Of a stretch of DNA of 23,767 nucleotides, positions 1 through 9,791 are shown piece after piece (positions within the stretch are counted from its first letter, which is position 1; each line of letters opens with the position of its first letter). Position numbers and translations under genes: made by a program. The DNA is from Betaproteobacteria bacterium (GTDB lineage: Bacteria; Pseudomonadota; Gammaproteobacteria; Burkholderiales; SG8-39), in contig JAFAGU010000144.1 in the NCBI GenBank assembly GCA_019237595.1, positions 1-23,767 of the forward strand, in the 5' to 3' direction. The notes under the pieces were generated by a model that saw nothing but the letters and a program-made list of their open reading frames with translations, made no database searches and was not told where the DNA came from.

Positions 1-2
1 TC

Positions 3-1340
3 CGTCAGCCGCAGACCCAGGATCCGCAGGGTCTCACGCGCGCACTCTACGAGCAGAACGCGAGGCAGGTCGTTGGTCCGACGCTCCAGTTCAATACGCG
101 GAAGACCGTCTACCACGACCAGGTCGGCGGCACGCTTACGCATCGACTCGAGGGGGGCGCTTCGCTCCAGGCCACAACGTATTACGGGGAGCGATGGCAG
201 GAGCAGTATCTCGGCATCTCGGCGAACGGCGTCACGAACATCGATCGCGGCTTTGGCGGGGGCGCGCTGCGCTACGCCGGCAATCCGCAGGACGCGTTCC
301 GCGTCTCGTTCGGCGCCGAGTACGACTTCATGCACGATCGGCGCAAAGGCTTCACGAACGTGAATGGCCTGCAGGGCGCCCTCTCGCGCAACGAGGACAA
401 CGAGGCGTGGAGCACGGGAATGTACGCGCAGGCCGAATGGCGGTTCGCGGAGCGCTGGATCGCCCTGGGCGGCATCCGGTACACGAACGTCCGATTCCGG
501 AACACGGACTACTTCCTCGCGAACGGCGACGACAGCGGCGATCGCACCTATACCGCGACGACGCCCGTCGCTGGCCTCGTCTATCGCCTGAATCCGCTGA
601 CGAGCTTGTACGCCAATGTCGGCCGAGGCTTCGAGACGCCGACGTTCACCGAGCTCGCGAACAAGAACGTCGGCAGCGGCCTCAATTTCGGGCTCGAGGC
701 GGCGAAGAGCCGGCATGCGGAAGCGGGCGTCAAGGCCATTGCGCCTGGCCGGGGCCGCGTCAACGTCGCCTTCTTCACGATCGGCACGCAGAACGAGATC
801 GTCGTGGACCAGAACGTCGGCGGCCGCGCCACATACAAGAACGTCGGCCGCACGGACCGCCAGGGGATCGAGGTCGCGGCCGAGACGCTGATCGGCGGTC
901 CTTGGGAGGCGCGGCTCGCCTACACGCACATGCGCGCGGAATACCGGGACGCTTTCACCACCCAGATCCTGACCGTCGGTCCGCAGGTGTTCGTGCCGGC
1001 AGGAAGCACCATCGCGGGTGTCCCTCGCACCACGCTCTACGGCGAGCTGCGCTATCGCCGCGACCCGTTCTTCGCCCAGGTGGAAGCCCTGCGGAAATCC
1101 TCCGTCGCGACGAACGATCCCAATACCGAATTTGCGGACGCCTACCTCGTGGCCAACTTTGCGGCGGGCCTCGTCCACCAATCGGACGCCTGGCGCGTTT
1201 CGGAATTCTTCCGCATCGACAACCTCGCGGACCGCAACTACGTCGGCTCCGTGATCGTGAACGAGGGGAGCGGGCGCTACTACGAGCCTTCGCCGCGCCG
1301 CAACATGACGCTCGGCGTCCAGGCGAGCCTGCGGTTCTAG
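3..1340 (+). CDS. TonB-dependent outer-membrane receptor, C-terminal part (5' truncated by window edge)
   Basis: An open frame runs from the left edge to a TAG at 1338-1340, giving 445 residues with no start in view. It has the texture of a TonB-dependent receptor barrel: alternating aromatic/polar strands (for example YANVGRGFETPTFTELANKN near 610-670), a late NLADRNYVGSV segment, and a C-terminus ending RRNMTLGVQASLRF with the terminal Phe typical of outer-membrane barrel proteins. The plug domain and TonB box lie outside the window. Such receptors import iron chelates, cobalamin or other large nutrients using TonB-ExbBD energy. The ligand cannot be read from this half. The next gene starts 50 nt downstream on the same strand and may be co-transcribed. 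A siderophore-type receptor is the default guess, but uptake of a substrate or cofactor for the downstream dehydrogenase is also possible. Confidence 0.85.
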   Translation, partial: RQPQTQDPQGLTRALYEQNARQVVGPTLQFNTRKTVYHDQVGGTLTHRLEGGASLQATTYYGERWQEQYLGISANGVTNIDRGFGGGALRYAGNPQDAFRVSFGAEYDFMHDRRKGFTNVNGLQGALSRNEDNEAWSTGMYAQAEWRFAERWIALGGIRYTNVRFRNTDYFLANGDDSGDRTYTATTPVAGLVYRLNPLTSLYANVGRGFETPTFTELANKNVGSGLNFGLEAAKSRHAEAGVKAIAPGRGRVNVAFFTIGTQNEIVVDQNVGGRATYKNVGRTDRQGIEVAAETLIGGPWEARLAYTHMRAEYRDAFTTQILTVGPQVFVPAGSTIAGVPRTTLYGELRYRRDPFFAQVEALRKSSVATNDPNTEFADAYLVANFAAGLVHQSDAWRVSEFFRIDNLADRNYVGSVIVNEGSGRYYEPSPRRNMTLGVQASLRF

Positions 1341-1390
1341 CTTCAACGCCGGTGCGGTAGCATCCGTCTTCCCCGCTGAGGAGAGGACGA

Positions 1391-2602
1391 ATGAAAAAGA
1401 CCATTGCAGTCGCGATCGCCGCCCTGTTCGCCGGCAGCGCCCTCGCGCAGCAGGCCGCCGGCGACCCGCCCTGGAAGCAGGGCATGAACCCCGAGCAGCA
1501 GAAATCGACGCTCCACCCGTTCGCGCCGCACATGACCGGCCGCGACGCGAAGGAGCTTCCGGTGAGCAGCCTTAAGGTGCCGGCCGGCTTCAAGGTCGAA
1601 GTCTGGGCCGATGGCATTCCCGAGGCACGCTCGCTTGCCCTCGGCGACAACGGCACGGTGTTCGTGAGCAACCGCAACGCCAAGAGCATCTATGCCGTCG
1701 TCGACAAGGGCGGCAAGCGCGAGGTGAAGGAAATCCTGAAGGGCCTCGACGCGCCGAACGGCATCGTCTTCAGCAAGGGCACGCTTTTCGTCGCGGAGCG
1801 CGGCCGCATCACCCGCTACGACGGCATCGAGGGCAAGCTCGACAGCCCGGGCGAGCCGAAGGTGGTCGTCGACGGCCTCGACCCCGACCGGCAGCCGGGC
1901 CATTTCTGGAAGTACCTGGCGCTCGGCCCCGATGGGAAGCTCTACTTCAATATCGGCGCGCCCGGAAACATCGTGATGCCGAACTACATGCAGGCGTCGG
2001 TGATGCGCGTCGACCCGGACAAGGGCGTGCTGGAGACCGTCGCCCTCGGCGTGCGCAACTCCGTCGGCATGACCTTCCGCGGCAAGGAGCTCTGGTTCAC
2101 GAACCACGCGCGCGATTGGCTCGGCGACGACTCGCCGAACGACACGCTGCACCGCGTCGCGCTCGGCGCGAAGAGCGTGCCGAACTTCGGCTATCCGTTC
2201 TGCCACCAGGGCGACATCCAGGACCCGCAGTTCGGCAAGAGCCGCTCGTGCGCGGAGTTCTCGAAGCCGGCGCAGAAGCTCGGCGCGCACATCGCGCCGC
2301 TCGGGCTTCGCTTCTACACGGGCAAGATGTTCCCGGCGGAGTACCAGGGCAACATCTTCATCGCGATGCACGGCTCGTGGAACCGCACGGTGAAGCAGGG
2401 CTACAACATCATGCGGGTGAAAGTCGACCAGCAGGGCCACGCCAGCGCGCCGGAACCCTTCGTCACCGGCTTCCTGCAGGACGAGAAGGCCGATCCGCCG
2501 ATGTGGGGCCGGCCGGTCGACTTGCTGGTGCTGAAGGACGGCTCGATGCTCTTCTCCGACGACTACAACGGCATCCTGTACCGCGTCAGCTACAGCAAGT
2601 GA
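1391..2602 (+). CDS. Exported PQQ-dependent sugar (sorbosone/glucose) dehydrogenase family protein
   Basis: This 403-residue protein begins with a Sec signal peptide (MKKTIAVAIAALFAGSALA, likely cut before QQ), so it acts in the periplasm. The body fits the glucose/sorbosone dehydrogenase six-bladed propeller: LALGDNGTVFVSNRN near residue 80, LALGPDGKLYFNIGAPGN near 177-194, and the late signatures HGSWNRTVKQGYNIMRVKVD and WGRPVDLLVLKDGSMLFSDD. Family members oxidise aldoses or similar sugars with pyrroloquinoline quinone and pass electrons to a cytochrome or quinone. The true substrate here is unknown, and some family members have no proven activity. A strong Shine-Dalgarno run (GAGGAGAGG, 1378-1386) fixes the ATG. 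The stop codon overlaps the GTG of a diheme cytochrome, a natural electron acceptor. No pqq biosynthesis genes are in view. Confidence 0.85.
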   Translation: MKKTIAVAIAALFAGSALAQQAAGDPPWKQGMNPEQQKSTLHPFAPHMTGRDAKELPVSSLKVPAGFKVEVWADGIPEARSLALGDNGTVFVSNRNAKSIYAVVDKGGKREVKEILKGLDAPNGIVFSKGTLFVAERGRITRYDGIEGKLDSPGEPKVVVDGLDPDRQPGHFWKYLALGPDGKLYFNIGAPGNIVMPNYMQASVMRVDPDKGVLETVALGVRNSVGMTFRGKELWFTNHARDWLGDDSPNDTLHRVALGAKSVPNFGYPFCHQGDIQDPQFGKSRSCAEFSKPAQKLGAHIAPLGLRFYTGKMFPAEYQGNIFIAMHGSWNRTVKQGYNIMRVKVDQQGHASAPEPFVTGFLQDEKADPPMWGRPVDLLVLKDGSMLFSDDYNGILYRVSYSK

Positions 2603-3171
2603 CCTTTGCAGCGCGAAGCGCGGCGGCCTCGGCCGCCGCGTTTTTCTTTCTGGCGGCCCCTGCGCGGGCGGCCGATCCGCAGCTGTGTGCGGCGTGCCAC
2701 GGGCCGAACGGGAATTCGCAGATCCCGGCCAACCCGTCCATCGCGCAGCAGCCGCGTCAGTTCATCGAGACGGCGCTCTACCAGTTCCGCGAGGGCAACC
2801 GGAAGAACGAGCAGATGTCGCCCATGGCGGAGAAGCTCTCCAACGCCGAGCTGCGAGAGCTCGGCAAGTTCTTCTCGGAGCAGAAGGCGGCGCCGCCTCA
2901 GCACAAGACGGGAGCGGAGGCGGCGGCAGCCGGCCCTGGCCTCGCGGAGAAGTACAACTGCGTGCAGTGCCATGGCCCCAAGCTGATGGGCCAGCAGCAC
3001 ATCCCGCGGATCGCCGGCCAGCAGTACGACTACCTGCGCGTCCAGCTCCATCTCTTCAAGGCGGGGAAGCGCGCCGACATTGACGGCAACATGACCTCGG
3101 CCGCGAAGTCCGCCTCCGAGCAGGAGCTCGACACGCTCGCGGACTACGTCGCCGGGCTGAGCCCGCAGTAG
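2599..3171 (+). CDS. Exported diheme cytochrome c (c4-like)
   Basis: This 190-residue protein has two c-type heme sites, CAACH (Cys30, Cys33, His34) and CVQCH (Cys121, Cys124, His125). Each lies in a similar half, with candidate Met ligands in EQMSPMAEKLS and GNMTSAAKSASEQ. That duplicated layout is the cytochrome c4 pattern: a periplasmic two-heme electron shuttle toward a terminal oxidase. The only usable start is GTG at 2599, in a 4-nt overlap with the stop of the upstream dehydrogenase (GTGA). No ATG, GTG or TTG follows in frame before the first heme site. The resulting N-terminus MTFAARSAAASAAAFFFLAAPARA is a plausible signal peptide cut before ADPQL. I see no clear Shine-Dalgarno, so translation is probably coupled to the upstream gene. 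Oddly, the signal-peptide codons contain a strong intrinsic terminator (2619-2649). Confidence 0.88.
   Translation: MTFAARSAAASAAAFFFLAAPARAADPQLCAACHGPNGNSQIPANPSIAQQPRQFIETALYQFREGNRKNEQMSPMAEKLSNAELRELGKFFSEQKAAPPQHKTGAEAAAAGPGLAEKYNCVQCHGPKLMGQQHIPRIAGQQYDYLRVQLHLFKAGKRADIDGNMTSAAKSASEQELDTLADYVAGLSPQ
2619..2649 (+). terminator. Intrinsic terminator inside the cytochrome signal-peptide codons
   Basis: A perfect 10-bp inverted repeat (CGCGGCGGCC at 2619-2628 and GGCCGCCGCG at 2631-2640, separated by TC) is followed directly by TTTTTCTTT (2641-2649). It would fold as a 9-bp GC stem with a CTCG tetraloop and a U tract, the classic Rho-independent form. It begins 17 nt after the dehydrogenase stop codon, where a terminator for that gene would be expected. 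It also lies within the reading frame of the downstream cytochrome. The shape is seen directly; its activity is inferred. Confidence 0.75.
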
Positions 3172-3180
3172 CCGCTTCCC

Positions 3181-3192
3181 GGCCGCCTTCCG

Positions 3193-3202
<10 letters not shown>
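3181..3202. terminator. Hairpin between convergent cytochrome and acnA genes
   Basis: A perfect 8-bp inverted repeat, GGCCGCCT (3181-3188) and AGGCGGCC (3195-3202) with a 6-nt loop, lies 10 nt after the cytochrome stop and overlaps the last codons and stop of acnA. On the + strand it is followed only by TTCGACTT. On the - strand there is no U run. It may be a weak two-way terminator for the converging transcripts. Confidence 0.45.
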
Positions 3203-5872
<2,670 letters not shown>

Positions 5873-5883
<11 letters not shown>

Positions 5884-6082
5884 TCGGTCCCCCATCATTG
5901 GCCCAGCTCGCCTCCGGACTGCAGGCGGGCTCCTGTTCAAGAGAATTCAGGTGCGCGACCAGGCCGGCGCGTTCCTCGAGAAGCGCGGGCAGGTGCAGGT
6001 CGCAGCGCGCGATCGGCGTCGGATAGCTCCGGATTTCGGCGGAAAGCTCGTCGATCCTGAGCAGGAGCTCGCGCCGGGTCAT
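5873..6082 (-). CDS. Small unknown protein between prpD and acnA (69 aa)
   Basis: I do not recognise this family. The ATG at 6082 overlaps the prpD stop by 4 nt (ATGA), and the TAA at 5873 lies inside acnA, an 11-nt overlap. Both junctions are typical of translationally coupled operon genes. The codons keep the G/C third position of their neighbours over most of the length, which supports a real gene. The protein starts MTRRELLLRIDELSAEIRS and continues with CDLHLPALLEERAGLVAHL. It looks mostly helical and amphipathic, with two Cys (one in the middle, one in the tail) and no signal peptide or membrane segment. Its position suggests a role with methylcitrate dehydratase or aconitase, but nothing in the sequence assigns one. 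A longer frame starting at 6166 exists but would run 85 nt into prpD. Confidence 0.6.
5888..5893 (-). promoter_or_regulatory. Shine-Dalgarno that decides the acnA start
   Basis: GGGGGA on the - strand lies 4 nt upstream of ATG 5883. It favours that start over the in-frame ATG 57 nt further upstream. It is embedded in the last codons of the 69-residue ORF, so acnA translation is likely coupled to it. Confidence 0.6.
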
Positions 6083-7518
6083 ACCACCATCATATCCACG
6101 AACTCGTTGACCGGCGTGCGCTCCAGGCGCGGCGCATCGAGGCAGAGGTCGAGGATCTGCCTGCACCGCGCCTCGGGGAAGCGCCGGCCGAGGTTCTTCC
6201 GGAACTTCTCCACCAGGATCGGCATGCCTTCCTTGCGGCGTCGCTTGTGGCCGATCGGGTACTCGACCGCCACTTCCTTGAGCTTCGTTCCGTCCTTGAA
6301 CTCGACTGTCAGCGCGTTCGGGATGGAGCGCTTCTTCGGGTCGAGGTAGTCGCGCGAGAAGCGCTTGTCTTCGACGCAGGTCATTTTCTTTCTCAAGGCG
6401 TCGATTCTCGGGTCCTTGGCGACGCCATCCTCGTAGTCCGCGGCCGTGAGCCTGCCAAACAAGAGGGGAATCGCCACCATGTACTGGATGCAGTGATCGC
6501 GGTCGGCCGGGTTATTGAGCGGTCCCTTCTTGTCGATGATACGGATCGCGGCCTCGTGCGTCCTGATGCGAATTTTCGCAATGTCTTCAGCGGTCTTGCC
6601 GAGCTTTTTCATCTCGTGAAAGACCTGCATCGCCGCTTCCGCGGCGGTTTGGGCATGGAACTCGGCCGGAAAAGAGATCTTGAAGAGTACGTTCTCCATC
6701 ACGTAGCTGCCGAACTTGCGCTGGAACCTGAACGGCTTGCCCTTGAAGAGCACGTCGTAGAAGCCCCAGCCCTTCGCCGTCAGCACGGAGGGATACCCCA
6801 TCTCGCCGGTCTTCGAGATGAGCGCGAGCCGCACGCCGCGCGAAGTGGCATCGCCCGCTGCCCAGCTCTTGCGCGAGCCGGTGTTCGGCGCATGGCGGTA
6901 AGTGCGCAGCGACTGGCCGTCGACCCAGGCTTGCGAGACTGCGTTCACGACCTGCTCGTACGAGCAGCCCAGCATGTGCGCGACGACCGCCGTCGTGGCG
7001 ACCTTGACGAGCACGACGTGGTCGAGGCCCACGCGGTTGAAGCTGTTTTCCAGCGCGAGCACGCCCTGGATCTCGTGCGCCTTGATCATCGCGGTGAGGA
7101 CGTCGCGCATGAGGAGCGGCGTCTTCTGGTTTCGCGAGAGCCAGTCGGCCGTGGCGAGGATGCCGCCGAGATTGTCGGAAGGATGCCCCCATTCGGCGGC
7201 GAGCCATGTGTCGTTGAAGTCGAGCCAGCGGATGATCGTCCCGAGGTTGAACGCGGCCTGCACCGGGTCGAGCTGGAAGCCGGTCCCGGGGACGCGGGCG
7301 CCGTGGGGCACGACCGTCTCGGGGTCGATGGGCCCGAGGAGCTTGGTGCAAGCGGGATACTCGAGCGCCTCGAAGCCGCAGCCGAGCGTGTCGATCAGGC
7401 AGTAGCGCGCCGTGTCGTAGGCCTCGTCGCTCCTGACGGCGTACTTGGTCGCGTAGTCGGCGATGAGCGTGAGCACCTTGTCCGGCTTGGGCCGGACATT
7501 GGAAATAGGGGTCGACAT
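6079..7518 (-). CDS. prpD: 2-methylcitrate dehydratase
   Basis: This 479-residue protein of the MmgE/PrpD fold has near-family length. It dehydrates 2-methylcitrate to 2-methylaconitate (cis form) in the cytoplasmic methylcitrate cycle. The clearest signatures are YDTARYCLIDTLGCG near the N-terminus, GARVPGTGFQLDPVQAAFNLG, and NDTWLAAEWGHPSDNLG beginning at Asn102. The C-terminal domain carries the LTVEFKDGT and EYPIGHKRRRKEG segments typical of PrpD. The start is ATG 7518, which shares one base with the stop of the DUF3460 gene (TGATG). A longer upstream frame is only a shadow of that gene. Because a cofactor-free PrpD is present and no acnD/prpF pair is, the rehydration step would fall to the neighbouring AcnA. 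Confidence 0.95.
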   Translation of the reverse strand: MSTPISNVRPKPDKVLTLIADYATKYAVRSDEAYDTARYCLIDTLGCGFEALEYPACTKLLGPIDPETVVPHGARVPGTGFQLDPVQAAFNLGTIIRWLDFNDTWLAAEWGHPSDNLGGILATADWLSRNQKTPLLMRDVLTAMIKAHEIQGVLALENSFNRVGLDHVVLVKVATTAVVAHMLGCSYEQVVNAVSQAWVDGQSLRTYRHAPNTGSRKSWAAGDATSRGVRLALISKTGEMGYPSVLTAKGWGFYDVLFKGKPFRFQRKFGSYVMENVLFKISFPAEFHAQTAAEAAMQVFHEMKKLGKTAEDIAKIRIRTHEAAIRIIDKKGPLNNPADRDHCIQYMVAIPLLFGRLTAADYEDGVAKDPRIDALRKKMTCVEDKRFSRDYLDPKKRSIPNALTVEFKDGTKLKEVAVEYPIGHKRRRKEGMPILVEKFRKNLGRRFPEARCRQILDLCLDAPRLERTPVNEFVDMMVV

Positions 7519-7760
7519 CAGTCTTTCTGGGTGTTGTCGTCGGGGGCGAACATGTACTCCGCGCCGCCGCCCGCCGGGATCGGCGCGAAGACGTGCTCGT
7601 TGCCGCCGGCCTTCGGCGCGTGGCGCATCGAGGGCGCGGGCGAACGCTCGTCGGGCCGCTTGTCCCACCAGATGGCGCGGCCCTTGCGCTGCGATTCCAC
7701 CTCCTCGGGATGGTCCGCGAGGAACTTGCGCATGAATTTAGTGATGTCGGATTCGTACAT
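7518..7760 (-). CDS. DUF3460 family protein with extended C-terminal tail
   Basis: This is an 80-residue protein. Residues 1-34 (MYESDITKFMRKFLADHP, then ESQRKGRAIWWDK) match my memory of DUF3460, a short family found beside prpC/prpD in betaproteobacteria and without known function. The usual protein is about 60 residues. Here residues 35-80 form a low-complexity tail with two similar pieces, EHVFAP (55-60) and EYMFAP (68-73), separated by Gly/Ala/Pro. There is no signal peptide. The ATG at 7760 follows the prpC stop by 5 nt, and its Shine-Dalgarno (GTGAGG) overlaps that stop. Its own stop overlaps the prpD start by one base. Placement between methylcitrate synthase and dehydratase suggests an accessory role in that pathway, which is inference only. 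Confidence 0.8.
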   Translation of the reverse strand: MYESDITKFMRKFLADHPEEVESQRKGRAIWWDKRPDERSPAPSMRHAPKAGGNEHVFAPIPAGGGAEYMFAPDDNTQKD

Positions 7761-7765
7761 GGTCC

Positions 7766-8923
7766 TCACCGCTTCTCGATCGGCACCCAGGTCCGGTTCT
7801 CGGGCCCCACGTAGTTCGCCCCCGGGCGGATGATCTTGCCGTCGGCGCGCTGCTCGATCACGTGCGCCGACCAGCCGCTCGTGCGCGAGAGGACGAAGAG
7901 CGGCGTGAAGTGCTGCGTCGGCACGCCCATGCGGCTGTAGGACACGGCGCTGTACCAGTCGAGGTTCGCGAACATCTTCTTCTCGTTCCACATCACCGAC
8001 TCGATCCGCTCCGCGATCTGGTATTGGGCCATGTTGCCCTGCGCCTTGGAAAGCCTTTCGGCGACGGCCTTGATCACCTTGTTGCGCGGATCGCCGGTCG
8101 TGTAAACGGGATGGCCGAATCCGATGACGATCTCCTTCGCGGCCATGCGGCGCCGGATGTCGGCTTCCGCCTCGTCGGCGCTCCGGTATCGCTTCTGGAT
8201 CTCGTCCGAGACTTCGTTCGCGCCGCCATGCTTGGGCCCGCGCAGCGCGCCTATGCCGCCTGCGATGGCGGAATACATGTCCGAACCGGTCCCCGCGATT
8301 ACGCGGCAGGTGAAGGTGCTCGCGTTGTACTCGTGCTCGGCGTACAGGATGAGCGACGTGTGCATCGCGCGCACCCAGTCTGCCGGCGGCTTCTTCTGGT
8401 GGAGGAGGTGGAGATAGTGGCCGCCGATCGAATCGTCATCGGTCACGGTGTCGATGCGCTTCCCGTTCGTGACGAAATGGAACCAGTAGAGGAGGGCGGA
8501 ACCCAGGCAGGCCATGAGGCGGTCCGCGATGTCCTTCGCGCCTGGCGCGCCATGGTCTTCCTTTTCCGGCTCCAGGGTGCCGAGGGCCGAGACCGCCGTG
8601 CGCATGACATCCATCGGGTGCGCCGTCCTGGGCAGTTGCTCGAGCACCGTACGAAGGGGCGCCGGGAGGCTCCTCAAGCCTTGCAGTTTCTTCTTGTACG
8701 CGGCGAGCTCCGTGCGCGTCGGGAGCTTTTCGTGGACCAGCAGGTAGGCCACTTCCTCGAATTCCGCGAGGTCCGCGAAGTCGAGGATGTCGTAGCCGCG
8801 GTAGTGGAGGTCGTTGCCGCTGCGGCCGACGGTGCAGAGTGCCGTGTTGCCGGCGGGCACGCCGGAGAGGGCGACGGATTTCTTGGGCCTAGGGCTTGCT
8901 GCGACCGGCGGCGAAGAGCTCAT
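7766..8923 (-). CDS. prpC: 2-methylcitrate synthase
   Basis: This 385-residue citrate-synthase-fold enzyme condenses propionyl-CoA with oxaloacetate, committing propionyl-CoA to the methylcitrate cycle. The N-terminal KKSVALSGVPAGNTALCTVG followed by DLHYRGYDI is the PrpC signature and separates it from the true citrate synthase GltA at 14349. Catalytic residues by analogy are His232 (GPKHGGANE), His271 (GFGHPVY) and Asp322 (NLDWYSAV); AEHEYNAST surrounds His197. The ATG at 8923 lies 35 nt inside the 3' end of prpB. It is the only start upstream of the conserved KKSVAL block, so the overlap appears genuine. Its Shine-Dalgarno is weak, which suggests coupling to prpB translation. Confidence 0.95.
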   Translation of the reverse strand: MSSSPPVAASPRPKKSVALSGVPAGNTALCTVGRSGNDLHYRGYDILDFADLAEFEEVAYLLVHEKLPTRTELAAYKKKLQGLRSLPAPLRTVLEQLPRTAHPMDVMRTAVSALGTLEPEKEDHGAPGAKDIADRLMACLGSALLYWFHFVTNGKRIDTVTDDDSIGGHYLHLLHQKKPPADWVRAMHTSLILYAEHEYNASTFTCRVIAGTGSDMYSAIAGGIGALRGPKHGGANEVSDEIQKRYRSADEAEADIRRRMAAKEIVIGFGHPVYTTGDPRNKVIKAVAERLSKAQGNMAQYQIAERIESVMWNEKKMFANLDWYSAVSYSRMGVPTQHFTPLFVLSRTSGWSAHVIEQRADGKIIRPGANYVGPENRTWVPIEKR

Positions 8924-9773
8924 CGAGTTTTTTCTCGTAGGTGTGGTACCCGAGGAAGTCGTAGAGCTCCTCGCGGGTCTGCATCTCGGGCAGGAGCTCC
9001 TTCTGCGTGCCGTCCCGGCGCACCGCCTCGTAGGCGCGCAGGGCCGCCTTGTTCATGCTTCGGAAGGCAGTGAGGGGATAAAGCGCGATGGCAACGCCAG
9101 CCGAGCGCAGTTCGACGACCGTGAAGAGCGGGGTCTTGCCGAACTCGGTGATGTTGGCGAGCACGGGGACTTTTACCGCGGCGACGAAGCGGCGGTATTG
9201 ATCGAGATCAGTCACCGCCTCGGGGAAAAGCATGTCGGCACCGGCGGAAACGTAGGCGCTTGCCCGCTCGAGCGCTTTCTCCATCCCTTCGTTCGCGAGG
9301 GCGTCGGTGCGCGCCATGATGACGAAGGACGGGTCGCTTCGCGCGTCGACTGCCGCCTTGATCCGGTCGCACATCTCCGCGGCACCGACGAGCTCCTTCC
9401 CGGGCCGGTGGCCGCAGCGCTTCGCACCCACCTGGTCCTCGATGTGCATGGCAGCGGCGCCGAACTTGATGAGCGATCGCGTGGTCCTCGCGACGTTGAA
9501 CGCGCTCGCGCCGAATCCGGTGTCGACGTCCACGAGCAGGGGCAGGTCGCAAACGTCGGTGATGCGACGGATGTCGGTGAGGACGTCGTCGAGGCTGGAG
9601 ATGCCCAGGTCGGGCACGCCCAGGGACCCGGCGGCGACGCCGCCGCCGGAAAGGTAGATGGCGCGGTAGCCGACGCGCTTGGCCATCAGCGCGTGGTACG
9701 CATTGATGGTGCCGATGACCTGGAGGGGCTTTTCCTCGGAGACGGCCTTCCGGAACTTGTCGCCCGCGGTCAT
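8889..9773 (-). CDS. prpB: 2-methylisocitrate lyase
   Basis: This 294-residue enzyme of the isocitrate lyase/PEP mutase superfamily cleaves 2-methylisocitrate to pyruvate and succinate, the last step of the methylcitrate cycle. The catalytic loop KRCGH is present with Cys120 (Cys123 in E. coli PrpB). Metal-binding context is seen in LLVDVDTGFG and AAMHIEDQ. The N-terminus NAYHALMAKRVGYRAIYLSGGGVA is typical of PrpB and unlike the longer AceA isocitrate lyases. It starts 18 nt after the mdh stop, with GGTGGA upstream, and its 3' end overlaps prpC. The succinate it makes feeds the SdhCDAB complex encoded divergently. Confidence 0.95.
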   Translation of the reverse strand: MTAGDKFRKAVSEEKPLQVIGTINAYHALMAKRVGYRAIYLSGGGVAAGSLGVPDLGISSLDDVLTDIRRITDVCDLPLLVDVDTGFGASAFNVARTTRSLIKFGAAAMHIEDQVGAKRCGHRPGKELVGAAEMCDRIKAAVDARSDPSFVIMARTDALANEGMEKALERASAYVSAGADMLFPEAVTDLDQYRRFVAAVKVPVLANITEFGKTPLFTVVELRSAGVAIALYPLTAFRSMNKAALRAYEAVRRDGTQKELLPEMQTREELYDFLGYHTYEKKLDELFAAGRSKP

Positions 9774-9791
9774 CGGCTCATTTCCACCCGG

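Noticed and set aside
1341..1390. Possible promoter between the TonB receptor and the dehydrogenase
   Set aside because: Only a weak TAGCAT-like hexamer is present, with no matching -35. The space is short, and the Shine-Dalgarno explains most of the purine-rich signal.
1343..2440. Open frame of 365 codons opposite the PQQ-type dehydrogenase
   Set aside because: Antisense shadow. The + strand gene has a signal peptide, a strong Shine-Dalgarno and family motifs.
8889..8923. The 35-nt prpB/prpC overlap considered as a sequencing error or frameshift
   Set aside because: Both proteins keep family-like ends and lengths, and no other prpC start exists before the conserved KKSVAL block, so a genuine overlap is simpler.
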